Shown piece after piece: positions 44,302-52,679 of a stretch of DNA of 64,000 bases. Source of the DNA: Ferranicluibacter quercicola (GTDB lineage: Bacteria > Pseudomonadota > Alphaproteobacteria > Rhizobiales > Rhizobiaceae); NCBI RefSeq assembly GCF_021168455.1, contig NZ_JAJOZR010000010.1:124001-188000 (forward strand), read 5' to 3'. A model generated the notes under the pieces. The model saw only the letters and a program-made list of their open reading frames with translations. It had not been told where the DNA came from and ran no database searches. The number at the start of each line of letters is the position of its first letter. Position 1 is the stretch's first letter. The translations under genes were made by a program, and so were the position numbers.

Positions 44302-45666
44302 GGTCGTTCCGGTTCCTGCCGCCGCCAGGCCCGGCGATGTGCTGCGCAGCAGGTACCAATCCACGAGACCGGGCTTGAAATGGCGGCGGGCGGCGCGTTC
44401 CCAGAGCGGGGTCTGGTGATCGCCGACGATGAGGATGTCGGTCGGCGGCAGATCGGGATCGCGCGCTACGGCTGCCAGCGAGCGGAAGAGGTCGCTCCAC
44501 AGGTTCGTCAGCTCGCACACCGTGCGGTTGCCGATGGCCGGCGCCATGGTGGCGCAGCCGAGCCGGTCGCTCGCGGAGGGCTCATACGGGATATGCGTGT
44601 TCAGCGTCAGGAAGTAGACGAATTTCTGCCGGTCCGGATCGGCCTTCAGTGCCGAATCCAGCACGCCGGCGATTTCGGTGTCGCAGAGCCCCTTGAAGAC
44701 CGTGCCGCAGCGCGACGGCGTGGGGCTCGGGATCTCGGCCGCCATGTCCTCCATGAAGGTGCTGTGCTGGAAGCCGATCTGCGGATACCAGTGATAGCGC
44801 AGGAACATCTCGCGCGAATAGCCGTGGAAGGCGTGCGTGCTCAGGCCTTTTTCGCTCAGGCGACGCGGCAGGCAGTCGATAGGCTGGTCGCCCAGAAAAT
44901 CGCGCCAGCTGCCCCAGTGGCCGCACAGCTCCCGCGCGGCGGCGCCGGTGGTGGAGCCGGAATAGCGTGTCGTGCCGCTGGTCAGCTGATAGCGGCCGCC
45001 GAGCGTTTCCTTCTGCAGGATCTGGCTGAGAAGCGCCCGGTCCTGCGGGTCGGCAAAGGCGCCAAGGCCCTCGACCACGACGAAGAGCAGGTTGTGGCCG
45101 GATGCCGCGATCGTCTCCGCCGTCAGGTCGTTCTGCAGGACGGCGCTGTCGAACGCCGGTGGCGCGTCCATGAAGGGCTGATTGACGACGACATCGAGGC
45201 CGACCACGGCGAGCGCGGCAAAGGCTACGGCCGTGGGCGAGGCGAGCGTGACGTCGGCGCGAAACCTGTTGAACAGCCACGCCGTGAGAAGCGCCATGCC
45301 GACCATCGTCAGGATGAGCGCGACATAGAAGGCGGAGGCCGCGACATCGATGGTGGCGAGAAAGCCGAGCGTGTCGAGAGCATCGCCCACCGGCAGATGG
45401 AAGGCCACCATGGCGACGAGGGCGGTATCGAGCAGCGCGGCCAACCCGAAGACGGGATAGGCCGCCCATCCCGGAAGGAAGTAGGCGGCGGTTCCGGCGA
45501 GCACGTAGAGGAATGGCGAGATCGTACGGATGGCCACGTAAAAGGGCATGGCCGCCAGGAAGACGAGATTGGGGAGGACGACGAGGGTGCCGACAAGCCG
45601 CGCCGTTGCATGACGAGAGGACCGGAGTCCGAAAGTCCGATCAGGTTCTGTCGTTTGCGCAATCAT
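44281..45666 (-). CDS. LtaS-like sulfatase-family membrane protein
   Basis: A 461-residue protein with about five N-terminal helices (up to residue 160) and a C-terminal alkaline-phosphatase-superfamily domain. Features are NLLFVVVEGLGAFADPQDRA, the probable nucleophile threonine in SGSTTGAAAREL, FHGYSREMFLRYHWYPQIGF and the metal-binding VGDHQTPLW. Relatives transfer phosphoglycerol or phosphoethanolamine to periplasmic glycans or lipids, including cyclic glucans in rhizobia; acceptor unknown. I chose the ATG at 45666. An interrupted palindrome lies 32-58 bp upstream. Confidence 0.82.
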   Translation of the reverse strand: MIAQTTEPDRTFGLRSSRHATARLVGTLVVLPNLVFLAAMPFYVAIRTISPFLYVLAGTAAYFLPGWAAYPVFGLAALLDTALVAMVAFHLPVGDALDTLGFLATIDVAASAFYVALILTMVGMALLTAWLFNRFRADVTLASPTAVAFAALAVVGLDVVVNQPFMDAPPAFDSAVLQNDLTAETIAASGHNLLFVVVEGLGAFADPQDRALLSQILQKETLGGRYQLTSGTTRYSGSTTGAAARELCGHWGSWRDFLGDQPIDCLPRRLSEKGLSTHAFHGYSREMFLRYHWYPQIGFQHSTFMEDMAAEIPSPTPSRCGTVFKGLCDTEIAGVLDSALKADPDRQKFVYFLTLNTHIPYEPSASDRLGCATMAPAIGNRTVCELTNLWSDLFRSLAAVARDPDLPPTDILIVGDHQTPLWERAARRHFKPGLVDWYLLRSTSPGLAAAGTGTTSGAGAR

Positions 45667-45697
45667 GAGAGCTCCGCACTTCGAAGAAGGCGAACTC

Positions 45698-45724
45698 ACG
45701 ATTGCATTCAATATGCGTAATCGT
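45698..45724. promoter_or_regulatory. Inverted repeat upstream of the LtaS-like gene
   Basis: ACGATT-GCAT-TCAAT-ATGC-GT-AATCGT: the outer 6-bp arms and inner 4-bp arms are complementary, with 2 extra bases on the right. It lies in the 77-bp gap before the gene at 45666 and could be an operator or overlap the promoter. Confidence 0.35.
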
Positions 45725-45743
45725 CAATACAACGCGGAGTGGT

Positions 45744-46616
45744 TTATCGCGTGGGCACCGGGGTTTCCCCCCGATAGTCGTAGAAGCCGCGACCGGACTT
45801 CCGGCCGAGCCAGCCGGCCTCGACATATTTCACCAGGAGCGGGCAGGGGCGGTACTTGCTGTCGGCGAGGCCGTCGTGAAGGACCTGCATGATCGACAGG
45901 CAGGTGTCGAGGCCGATGAAGTCCGCCAGTTGCAGCGGGCCCATGGGGTGATTGGCGCCGAGCTTCATGGCGGTGTCGATGGCATCGACGGTGCCGACGC
46001 CTTCGTAGAGCGTGTAGATTGCCTCGTTGATCATCGGCAGGAGAATGCGGTTGACGATGAAGGCCGGGAAGTCCTCCGCAACCGTGATGGTCTTGTCGAG
46101 GGCGGTGACGAACTGACGGGCCGAGGCGAAGGTGCCCTCCTCGGTTGCAATGCCGCGCACCAGTTCCACGAGCTTCATCACCGGGACCGGGTTCATGAAG
46201 TGGATGCCCATGAAACGCTCGGGGCGATCCGTGGCGGAGGCAAGACGGGTGATCGAGAGGGAGGAGGTGTTGGTGGCGAGAATGGCGTCCGGCTTGAGCA
46301 CCGGACAGACGGCGACGTAGATCTTGCGCTTGATGGCTTCGTCTTCGGTGGCGGCCTCGATGACGAGGTCGGCCGGCGAAAGATCCGTCAGGTCGGCGGA
46401 GCCCTTGATCAGCGTCAGCGCCTTCTTGCGCTCGTCCTCGGTCAGTTTTCCGGAGGAAACCTGGCGGGCCATATTGCCGTTGATCGTGGCGAGGCCGGCC
46501 TCGATACGGTCGGGTGCGATGTCGTAGAGGTGCACCTTGTACCCTGCCATCGCGGCGACCTGCGCAATGCCGCAGCCCATTTGTCCCGCACCGACGATTC
46601 CGACATTCTTGATCAT
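45744..46616 (-). CDS. hbd: 3-hydroxybutyryl-CoA dehydrogenase
   Basis: A 290-residue 3-hydroxyacyl-CoA dehydrogenase of the short PaaH/Hbd type. The NAD motif GAGQMGCGIAQ is at 10-20; TNTSSLSITRLAS, GIHFMNPVPVMKLVE and EDFPAFIVNRILLPMINEA follow. It interconverts acetoacetyl-CoA and 3-hydroxybutyryl-CoA in fatty-acid or polyhydroxybutyrate metabolism. It lies downstream of etfB-etfA on the same strand with a terminator in between, so it may be transcribed separately. Confidence 0.93.
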   Translation of the reverse strand: MIKNVGIVGAGQMGCGIAQVAAMAGYKVHLYDIAPDRIEAGLATINGNMARQVSSGKLTEDERKKALTLIKGSADLTDLSPADLVIEAATEDEAIKRKIYVAVCPVLKPDAILATNTSSLSITRLASATDRPERFMGIHFMNPVPVMKLVELVRGIATEEGTFASARQFVTALDKTITVAEDFPAFIVNRILLPMINEAIYTLYEGVGTVDAIDTAMKLGANHPMGPLQLADFIGLDTCLSIMQVLHDGLADSKYRPCPLLVKYVEAGWLGRKSGRGFYDYRGETPVPTR

Positions 46617-46736
46617 CAAGCCGATGTTCCCCAATCGCAGCCGACGTTCAGGACCACTGAAGGCCTGCGTCAAAGTGATACCGGCTGGCCGCCATTTTTG
46701 CCAGTGCTTTCCGTCGCTGTTTGCGTGTCTTCGAAT

Positions 46737-46769
46737 GCAAAACGGCCGCATCGTGGGGACGCGGCCGTT
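46737..46769 (-). terminator. Intrinsic terminator after etfA
   Basis: On the minus strand: a 9-bp perfect stem AACGGCCGC/GCGGCCGTT with an 11-nt loop, ending in GTTTTGC. It is 21 bp past the etfA stop. Confidence 0.65.
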
Positions 46770-46789
46770 CAATTCTCGGTGTGTCCGGC

Positions 46790-47719
46790 TTACAGAGCCT
46801 TTTCGAGTTCCGGCAGGACGGTGAAGATGTCGCCGACGAGGCCGTAATCGGCGACCTGGAAGATCGGGGCTTCCTCATCCTTGTTGATGGCGACGATGAC
46901 CTTCGAGTCCTTCATGCCGGCGAGGTGCTGGATGGCGCCGGAGATGCCGCAGGCGATGTAGAGCTGCGGTGCGACGACCTTGCCGGTCTGGCCGACCTGC
47001 CAGTCGTTCGGGGCGTATCCTGCATCGACCGCGGCACGGCTTGCGCCGACGGCGGCGCCGAGCTTGTCGGCGAGCGGCAGGATGACTTCCTGAAATTTTT
47101 CCGCCGAGCCGAGCGCACGGCCGCCGGAGACGATGATCTTCGCCGAGGTGAGTTCCGGACGGTCGGACGAGGAGAGGGCATCGCCCACGAAGGTGGAGAG
47201 ACCCGGATCGGCTGCTGCAGAGACGGTCTCGACCGGTGCCGAACCGCCGGCCGCGGCCGGCGAGAAGGTCGAGGTGCGTACGGTGATGACCTTCCTGGCA
47301 TCGCCCGACTGCACGGTCTGGATGGCGTTGCCGGCATAGATCGGCCGCTTGAACGTGTCGGCCGAGACGACCTCGGTGATTTCGGAGATCTGGGCGACGT
47401 CGAGCAGGGCGGCGACGCGCGGCATGACGTTCTTGCCGACCGAGGTGGCCGGCGCGATCAGCACGTCGTAGCTGCCGGCGAGCGATACCAGCAGGGCTGC
47501 GAGCGGCTCGGCGAGGTTGTTGGCCAGGCCCGCATCGTTGGCGAGCAGGACCTTGGCCACGCCGGAGAGTGCAGCAGCGCTTGCTGCTGCGGCATCCGCG
47601 CCGACGCCGGCGACCAGAACGTGAATATCGCCGCCGATTGCGGTTGCGGCACTGATGGTACGGGCAGTGGCGTCGGAAACGGTCTGACCGTCATGATCCG
47701 CCAGAAGAAGAATGGCCAT
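46790..47719 (-). CDS. etfA: Electron transfer flavoprotein alpha subunit
   Basis: A 309-residue ETF alpha chain with an N-terminal domain and the C-terminal FAD-binding domain showing SGGRALGSAEKFQEVILPLA, GQTGKVVAPQLYIACGISGAIQHLAG and AINKDEEAPIFQVADYGLVGD. ETF collects electrons from acyl-CoA and other dehydrogenases and passes them to ubiquinone through ETF-QO. GAGGAGA lies 9 nt before the ATG. It follows etfB, 160 bp apart. Confidence 0.97.
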   Translation of the reverse strand: MAILLLADHDGQTVSDATARTISAATAIGGDIHVLVAGVGADAAAASAAALSGVAKVLLANDAGLANNLAEPLAALLVSLAGSYDVLIAPATSVGKNVMPRVAALLDVAQISEITEVVSADTFKRPIYAGNAIQTVQSGDARKVITVRTSTFSPAAAGGSAPVETVSAAADPGLSTFVGDALSSSDRPELTSAKIIVSGGRALGSAEKFQEVILPLADKLGAAVGASRAAVDAGYAPNDWQVGQTGKVVAPQLYIACGISGAIQHLAGMKDSKVIVAINKDEEAPIFQVADYGLVGDIFTVLPELEKAL

Positions 47720-47879
47720 GTCGTGTGTTCTCCTCAAAGTCTCAATCTGTCTTCGCTGCGCGGCATCCAGCCGTCGGCCTCGACGGGGTATCCGGCAGCA
47801 CATCGCGTGCAAGGGCATTTGACGGGAAGGGTGCCGCGCTGGACGCTGCGGGCCGGCGGCGGACCTTCCCGATCGGGCC

Positions 47880-48629
47880 TTAGAGCACGCCGGCTTCGTT
47901 CTTCAGCTTGTCGACCAGTTCGGCGACCGAGGCCACCTTGATGCCTGCCTTGCGGCCGGCGGGCTCTTCCGTCTTCAGAACGGTCAGGCGCGGCGTGGTG
48001 TCGACGCCGAAATCGGCCGGCGTCTTCTTGTCGAGCGGCTTCTTCTTCGCCTTCATGATGTTGGGCAGGGAAGCGTAGCGCGGCTCGTTGAGGCGCAGAT
48101 CCGTCGTGACGACGGCAGGAAGCTTGATGTCGATCGTCTGCAGGCCGCCATCCACTTCGCGGGTCACGGTTGCCGTGTCGGCGCCGAGCTCGACCTTGGA
48201 GGCGAAGGTGCCCTGGCTCCAGCCGAGCAGCGCGGACAGCATCTGGCCCGTCTGGTTCGAGTCGTCGTCGATCGCCTGCTTGCCCACGATGACGAGCGAA
48301 GGCTGTTCGGCTTCGACCACGCCCTTGAGGATCTTGGCGACCGCCAGCGGCTCCACGGCCGCATCGGTCTCGACGAGGATCGCGCGGTCCGCGCCCATGG
48401 CAAGCCCAGTGCGCAGCGTTTCCTCGGCCTTGGCCGGGCCGATCGAGACGACGACCACTTCCGTCGCCTTGCCGGCTTCCTTCAGCCGCAGCGCTTCTTC
48501 CACGGAGATTTCGTCGAAGGGGTTCATCGACATCTTCACATTGGCAAGCTCGACGCCGGAACCGTCCGGCTTGACGCGGATCTTGACGTTGTAGTCAACG
48601 ACGCGCTTCACGGTGACAAGAATTTTCAT
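47880..48629 (-). CDS. etfB: Electron transfer flavoprotein beta subunit
   Basis: A 249-residue ETF beta chain (MKILVTVKRVVDYNVKIRVK; NPFDEISVEEALRLKEAG; VIVGKQAIDDDSNQTGQML; LPAVVTTDLRLNEPRYASLP), which binds AMP and partners EtfA. AAGGAAGG precedes the ATG. It heads the etf operon; its leader is long if the promoter at 48910-48937 is used. Confidence 0.97.
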   Translation of the reverse strand: MKILVTVKRVVDYNVKIRVKPDGSGVELANVKMSMNPFDEISVEEALRLKEAGKATEVVVVSIGPAKAEETLRTGLAMGADRAILVETDAAVEPLAVAKILKGVVEAEQPSLVIVGKQAIDDDSNQTGQMLSALLGWSQGTFASKVELGADTATVTREVDGGLQTIDIKLPAVVTTDLRLNEPRYASLPNIMKAKKKPLDKKTPADFGVDTTPRLTVLKTEEPAGRKAGIKVASVAELVDKLKNEAGVL

Positions 48630-48909
48630 GGAGCCTTCCTTCATCGAATCTCGGCAGTTCATCTCAGCAGTGAGGCCGGGCCGGATGCCCCGGCGAGCCT
48701 TCGACGTGCTGATACCGGGTCGCGTATGTCAGCACGTCTGGTTCCCGTGTGGCGCCTCTCGGCGCCGATCTCAAATCCGCAAGCTTTTCAGGCGCGTGCA
48801 TCGTGAGATCGCATATTCCCACGCCGCCCCGTCAGTCGATTGGCGACATCGATACGCGTTTTCACCACAATTGCAATCTTGCCTGAACGTGCTCCCGGTC
48901 CCGATGCGT

Positions 48910-48937
48910 AAATTACTGACCTTTACGTGCACGTCAA
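48910..48937 (-). promoter_or_regulatory. Candidate promoter of the etfBA operon
   Basis: On the minus strand TTGACG (48937-48932), 16-bp spacer, TAATTT (48915-48910). The -35 overlaps a perfect palindrome ACGTGCACGT (48925-48934). The 350-bp gap 48630-48980 contains no gene that I can support; use of this promoter gives a leader of about 275 nt, so a nearer promoter may also exist. Confidence 0.45.
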
Positions 48938-48980
48938 TAGTTCGTGCGAAAATTCTGGTGGAGATGTCCGGCGCCCTGCT

Positions 48981-49763
48981 TCACGGTCGCGTGCCCCAGG
49001 GGCCCGCTCCAGCCTGCGGCGGCGGGAGGTCGCGCGGCGGCGCGTCCACGAGGCGCACGGCCTTGGGCACGACGACGACCCGGTCGAAGAGGGGAACGCC
49101 CTTGCGGCGCATGACGAGGACCAGCAGCAGGCCGGCGATGATGCCGCCGACATGGGCGCCCCAGGAGACGTCGGCCGAGGGATCGACCGCGAGCATGTAG
49201 AACTGCTGGGCGATCCAGAGGGCGAGCGGGATGAAGGCGGGCAAGGGCAGGGGGATGCGGAAGAGGACGAGCACCCAGACGCGGACGCGCGGGTGCAGAA
49301 GAAAATAGGCCGCGACCACGCCGGAAACGGCGCCGGATGCGCCGATCAGCGGCGCCTGCGAATAGGGCACGACCAGACCATGAACGACGGCGCCGGCCGC
49401 CGCGCAGGCAAGGTAGAAGATCAGGAAGCGGACGTGCCCCAGCGCGTCTTCCACATTGTCGCCGAACACCCAGAGGAAGAGCATGTTGGTGCCGAGGTGG
49501 TAGAGATCGGCATGCAGAAAGGCATAGGTGATATGAGTTGCGGCCTCCGGCACGACGGCGATGCCGGGTGCCAGCGTCGCATCGCCGAAGATCAGCGCGG
49601 GGATGTAGCCGAAGCCGAGAAGATCGGCATTGACGGTGGAGGCCTCCACGAACAGAGGCCCTGTGAGGAAGAAGATCACCACGTTCGCAAGGATCAGCCC
49701 GATCGTCACGACCTGCAGACGGATGTGCTTCAGGTTGTTGCGATCGTGAAGCGGTATGAACAT
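48981..49763 (-). CDS. Rhomboid family intramembrane serine protease
   Basis: A 260-residue protein with six to seven membrane helices. The catalytic serine is S143 in GASGAVSG and the histidine is H204 in WGAHVGG; the H89-x-x-x-N93 oxyanion motif is in YHLGTN. It should cleave membrane protein substrates within the bilayer. The C-terminal 30 residues are a cytoplasmic Pro/Arg-rich tail. Substrate unknown. It follows the adenosyltransferase gene by 45 bp and may belong to that operon. Confidence 0.93.
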   Translation of the reverse strand: MFIPLHDRNNLKHIRLQVVTIGLILANVVIFFLTGPLFVEASTVNADLLGFGYIPALIFGDATLAPGIAVVPEAATHITYAFLHADLYHLGTNMLFLWVFGDNVEDALGHVRFLIFYLACAAAGAVVHGLVVPYSQAPLIGASGAVSGVVAAYFLLHPRVRVWVLVLFRIPLPLPAFIPLALWIAQQFYMLAVDPSADVSWGAHVGGIIAGLLLVLVMRRKGVPLFDRVVVVPKAVRLVDAPPRDLPPPQAGAGPWGTRP

Positions 49764-49808
49764 GGTGTCTCCTCCGGCGCAGGCGGCCTTACCGCGTAAG
49801 CCCGGGCC

Positions 49809-50387
49809 TCACCTTGTGAGACCGGGCACCCAGAGCACGTCGCCGCGGCCGCGATCGTTCAGCCAGCGGGCTGCCACGAAGAGGAAGTCGGAGAGGCGGT
49901 TGACATATTCGAGCGCCGCCGGGCTGACCGTCTCCCCGTCGGTGTGGGAGAGAGCGACCATGGCGCGTTCGGCCCGGCGCGCGATGGTGCGTGCGAGGTG
50001 CAAGTGGGCTGCAGCCGGCGTTCCGCCGTTCAGCACGAAGGAGCGCAGCGGCTCGAGATCGGCATTCAGACGGTCGATCTCGCCTTCCAGCCGCGCGACC
50101 TGACCGGCGACGATGCGCAGCGGCTCGTAGGGCAGCGTCTCGCCCGTATCCGGCGTCGAGAGATCCGCTCCGAGATCGAAGAGATCGTTCTGGATGCGCT
50201 TCAGCATCGCGTCGACCTCCGGCTCGCTCGATGTCGTCAGGCGCGCCATGCCGATCGCGGCATTCGCCTCGTCGATCGTGCCGTAGCATTCGACCCTCAG
50301 ATCGTTCTTCAGGCGGCGCGGTCCGGCGGCAAGGCCTGTCGTACCGTCGTCACCGGTGCGGGTGTAGATCTTGTTGAGCTTGACCAT
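49809..50387 (-). CDS. PduO-type cob(I)yrinic acid a,c-diamide adenosyltransferase
   Basis: A 192-residue corrinoid adenosyltransferase that makes adenosylcobalamin from cob(I)alamin and ATP. Visible are the ATP site TRTGDDGTTGLAAG (9-22), YGTIDEANAAIGMAR, SFVLNGGTPAAAHLHLARTI-type sequence and EYVNRLSDFLFVAARW. With CobST it makes the window's second link to B12. Its start lies 1 bp after the stop of the HIG1 protein gene, so the two are coupled. It is a family distinct from CobA/BtuR. Confidence 0.95.
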   Translation of the reverse strand: MVKLNKIYTRTGDDGTTGLAAGPRRLKNDLRVECYGTIDEANAAIGMARLTTSSEPEVDAMLKRIQNDLFDLGADLSTPDTGETLPYEPLRIVAGQVARLEGEIDRLNADLEPLRSFVLNGGTPAAAHLHLARTIARRAERAMVALSHTDGETVSPAALEYVNRLSDFLFVAARWLNDRGRGDVLWVPGLTR

Positions 50388-50388
50388 G

Positions 50389-50586
50389 TCAGCGTCCTCC
50401 CCCGGTAATCCAGAGGGTGAGCATGATCAGGCCGATGGCGACCGCCTGGAGCAGGACGCGGGCCTGCATCAGCTTGTTGGAAGCGTTGCCGCTGCCGCCC
50501 TTGGCCATGGTGATCAGGCCACGGATCAGCACGATGACGACGAGGCCCATCACGAGCAGAGTGAGGCCGGTAAGGAAGGAACTCAT
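50389..50586 (-). CDS. Twin-transmembrane HIG1 domain protein
   Basis: A 65-residue protein with two hydrophobic helices (about 6-26 and 44-61) joined by KGGSGNASNKLMQARVLLQ, the basic loop typical of bacterial HIG1-domain proteins. Mitochondrial relatives bind respiratory complexes III and IV; the bacterial role is unclear. It is directly upstream of the adenosyltransferase with a 1-bp gap, an arrangement conserved in rhizobia. Confidence 0.88.
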   Translation of the reverse strand: MSSFLTGLTLLVMGLVVIVLIRGLITMAKGGSGNASNKLMQARVLLQAVAIGLIMLTLWITGGGR

Positions 50587-50638
50587 GCGCAGTCTTTCTG
50601 ACGGCCGCTTGCCGTCCCACCAGAGAGGATCCGGCCGC

Positions 50639-51487
50639 TCAGCCGAGGCGCCCGATAATGCGATAGAACAGGCCCGCCGGAAGAAGTTTCTTCAACCGTG
50701 CGCCCTGTTTGGCCGGTTGAGTCACAATATAGTGCGGCCGCGGGCGTTTTGCCGTCAAGGCTTTCACAAGAACGGCATAAACCGCCTCCGGCCCGAGCTT
50801 GCCCCGGGACGGGCCGCCTTCGCCGGTCAGCCGGCGCATCTGCCGGACATATTCATCGCGGTGCACCGAGCCTTCGAGATCGATATGGCGGCGGATATGC
50901 GTAACGGCATTGGCCGTGAAGCGCGACTCGATCGGGCCGGGCTCGATCAGGCTGACCGCGATGCCGGTGCCGGCAAGCTCCATGCGCAGGGTGAGCGACA
51001 GGCCCTCGATGGCGAACTTCGACGCATTGTAGGCGCCGCGCCACCGGTAGGGCACGATGCCGAGAATGGAGGAGCATTGCACGATACGGCCGTGGCCCTG
51101 CGCCCGCATGACCGGGATGACGCGGCGTGTAAGGTCGTGCCAGCCGATGACGTTGGTCTCGAGCTGCAGGCGCAACGCCTCCGTCGGCAGATCCTCGACC
51201 GCGCCGGCCTGCCCGTAGGCACCGTTGTTGAACAGCGCATCCAGCCGACCGCCGGTGCGCGCCAGAACCGCCTCGACCATGGCCGCGATCGTCTCCGTGC
51301 GGGTGTAGTCCATGAGGAAGGTCTCGATGCCCTCGGCTTCGAGGCCGACACGGTCTTCCTCCCGGCGGACGGTGGCGAAGACGCGCCAGCCATCGCGGGC
51401 GAGCGCCCTTGCCGCATAGGCGCCGATGCCGGAGGAGCATCCCGTGACGATGATGGCGGGCCGGTCCCGATGGGGGCTGTCTGTCAT
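50639..51487 (-). CDS. Short-chain dehydrogenase/reductase
   Basis: A 282-residue classical SDR. The cofactor motif is TGCSSGIG (15-22), NNGAYG follows, and the catalytic tetrad includes S in CSSILGIV and the Y-x-x-x-K of YNASKFA. The C-terminal end is basic (KQGARLKKLLPAGLFYRII), possibly membrane associated. Substrate is unknown; lipid or steroid-like molecules are common for this subgroup. It is divergent from the YihY gene with a 232-bp spacer. Confidence 0.9.
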   Translation of the reverse strand: MTDSPHRDRPAIIVTGCSSGIGAYAARALARDGWRVFATVRREEDRVGLEAEGIETFLMDYTRTETIAAMVEAVLARTGGRLDALFNNGAYGQAGAVEDLPTEALRLQLETNVIGWHDLTRRVIPVMRAQGHGRIVQCSSILGIVPYRWRGAYNASKFAIEGLSLTLRMELAGTGIAVSLIEPGPIESRFTANAVTHIRRHIDLEGSVHRDEYVRQMRRLTGEGGPSRGKLGPEAVYAVLVKALTAKRPRPHYIVTQPAKQGARLKKLLPAGLFYRIIGRLG

Positions 51488-51719
51488 GGGCTCTCGGTCG
51501 CTTCGGGCTTTGCGCATGGGTATATGGACATGGGCAGGTGGACTTGGAGCGCTGGTTTCCCATATTCGCAGGCAGGTGACAATCTTGCGGCAGTTGGGCT
51601 TGCGCCGCGTGGCGGATCGCCACGCCGGCGACGACATCGATGAACGTGCATGAAACCAAATCGCGGCGCGTTGCGTATCCCGGAGGACGGGGCGGCGTGC
51701 CCTTGAGAGCGGAGACCGG

Positions 51720-52679
51720 ATGCCGTTGTTCCTGCGTATGGCCTGGAAGGTCACATTCGATGCGCTGTGGCATTTCAGCGACGACGACGGCTGGGCGATG
51801 GCCAGCCATGTCGCGCTGTCGTCGCTGCTCGCGATCTTCCCGTTCCTGATCTTCGGCACCGCGCTCGGCAGCTTTCTGGGCGCCGACCAGTTCGCCACCA
51901 CGGCCGTGCATCTGATCTTCGACACCTGGCCGCCGTCGATCGCAAAGCCGATCGCCGACGAGATCGTGCAGGTGCTGACGACGCCGCGCGGCGGGTTGCT
52001 CACCGTTTCGGTGCTGGCTGCGGCCTATTTCGCCTCCAATGGCGTCGAGGCGCTGCGCATTTCGCTCAACCGCGCTTATCGCGTGGCGGAAAGCCGGCCC
52101 TGGTACGTGACGCGCATCGCCAGTCTCGGCTTCGTGCTGGCGGGTGTCGTCATTCTCGCCTTCGTCAGCCTGCTGCTCGTCGCGGTGCCGCTCGCGCTTC
52201 GCTATGCCGACCGCTGGCTGCCCTGGCTGGACGAGATCCTGTCCATGGTCGACAACTGGGGTCTGGCGCTCGCGCTTCTGATCCTCACCTGCGGGCTGAT
52301 CGTCTCGCATCTCTGGCTGCCCGACGGCCGGCGCAAGATCATGGACGTCCTGCCCGGCATCCTCATCACGCTCATCGCCTGGACGATCGGCGCCTTCGGT
52401 TTCGCCTCCTACCTCTCGACCTTCGCCAACTATGTCTCGACCTATGCCGGTCTGGCCTCGATCATGATCGTGCTCGTGTTCCTTTACATGGTCGGGGCCA
52501 TCTTCATCATCGGCGCGGAAATCAATGCCGCGATCATGAAGTACAAGGTCAAGCGCATGGTCATCCGCCATTTTCGCGGCATGCCGGCGGTCGAAGCCGC
52601 GGCCACGCGCGACATCGCCCTTCCCGAAGAGGGCGCGGCGGCGGAGTCAGAGAACAAGCGCGCGGACCTGCGCCGCTGA
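51720..52679 (+). CDS. YihY/BrkB family membrane protein
   Basis: A 319-residue membrane protein with about six helices. Family regions are ALSSLLAIFPFLIFG, FASNGVEALRISLNRAYRV, LWLPDGRRKIMDVLPG and FLYMVGAIFIIGAEINAAIM. Despite old labels as ribonuclease BN or virulence factor, it is an integral membrane protein, probably a transporter. Its 3' end overlaps the opposing gluQRS gene by 33 bp. Confidence 0.9.
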   Translation: MPLFLRMAWKVTFDALWHFSDDDGWAMASHVALSSLLAIFPFLIFGTALGSFLGADQFATTAVHLIFDTWPPSIAKPIADEIVQVLTTPRGGLLTVSVLAAAYFASNGVEALRISLNRAYRVAESRPWYVTRIASLGFVLAGVVILAFVSLLLVAVPLALRYADRWLPWLDEILSMVDNWGLALALLILTCGLIVSHLWLPDGRRKIMDVLPGILITLIAWTIGAFGFASYLSTFANYVSTYAGLASIMIVLVFLYMVGAIFIIGAEINAAIMKYKVKRMVIRHFRGMPAVEAAATRDIALPEEGAAAESENKRADLRR

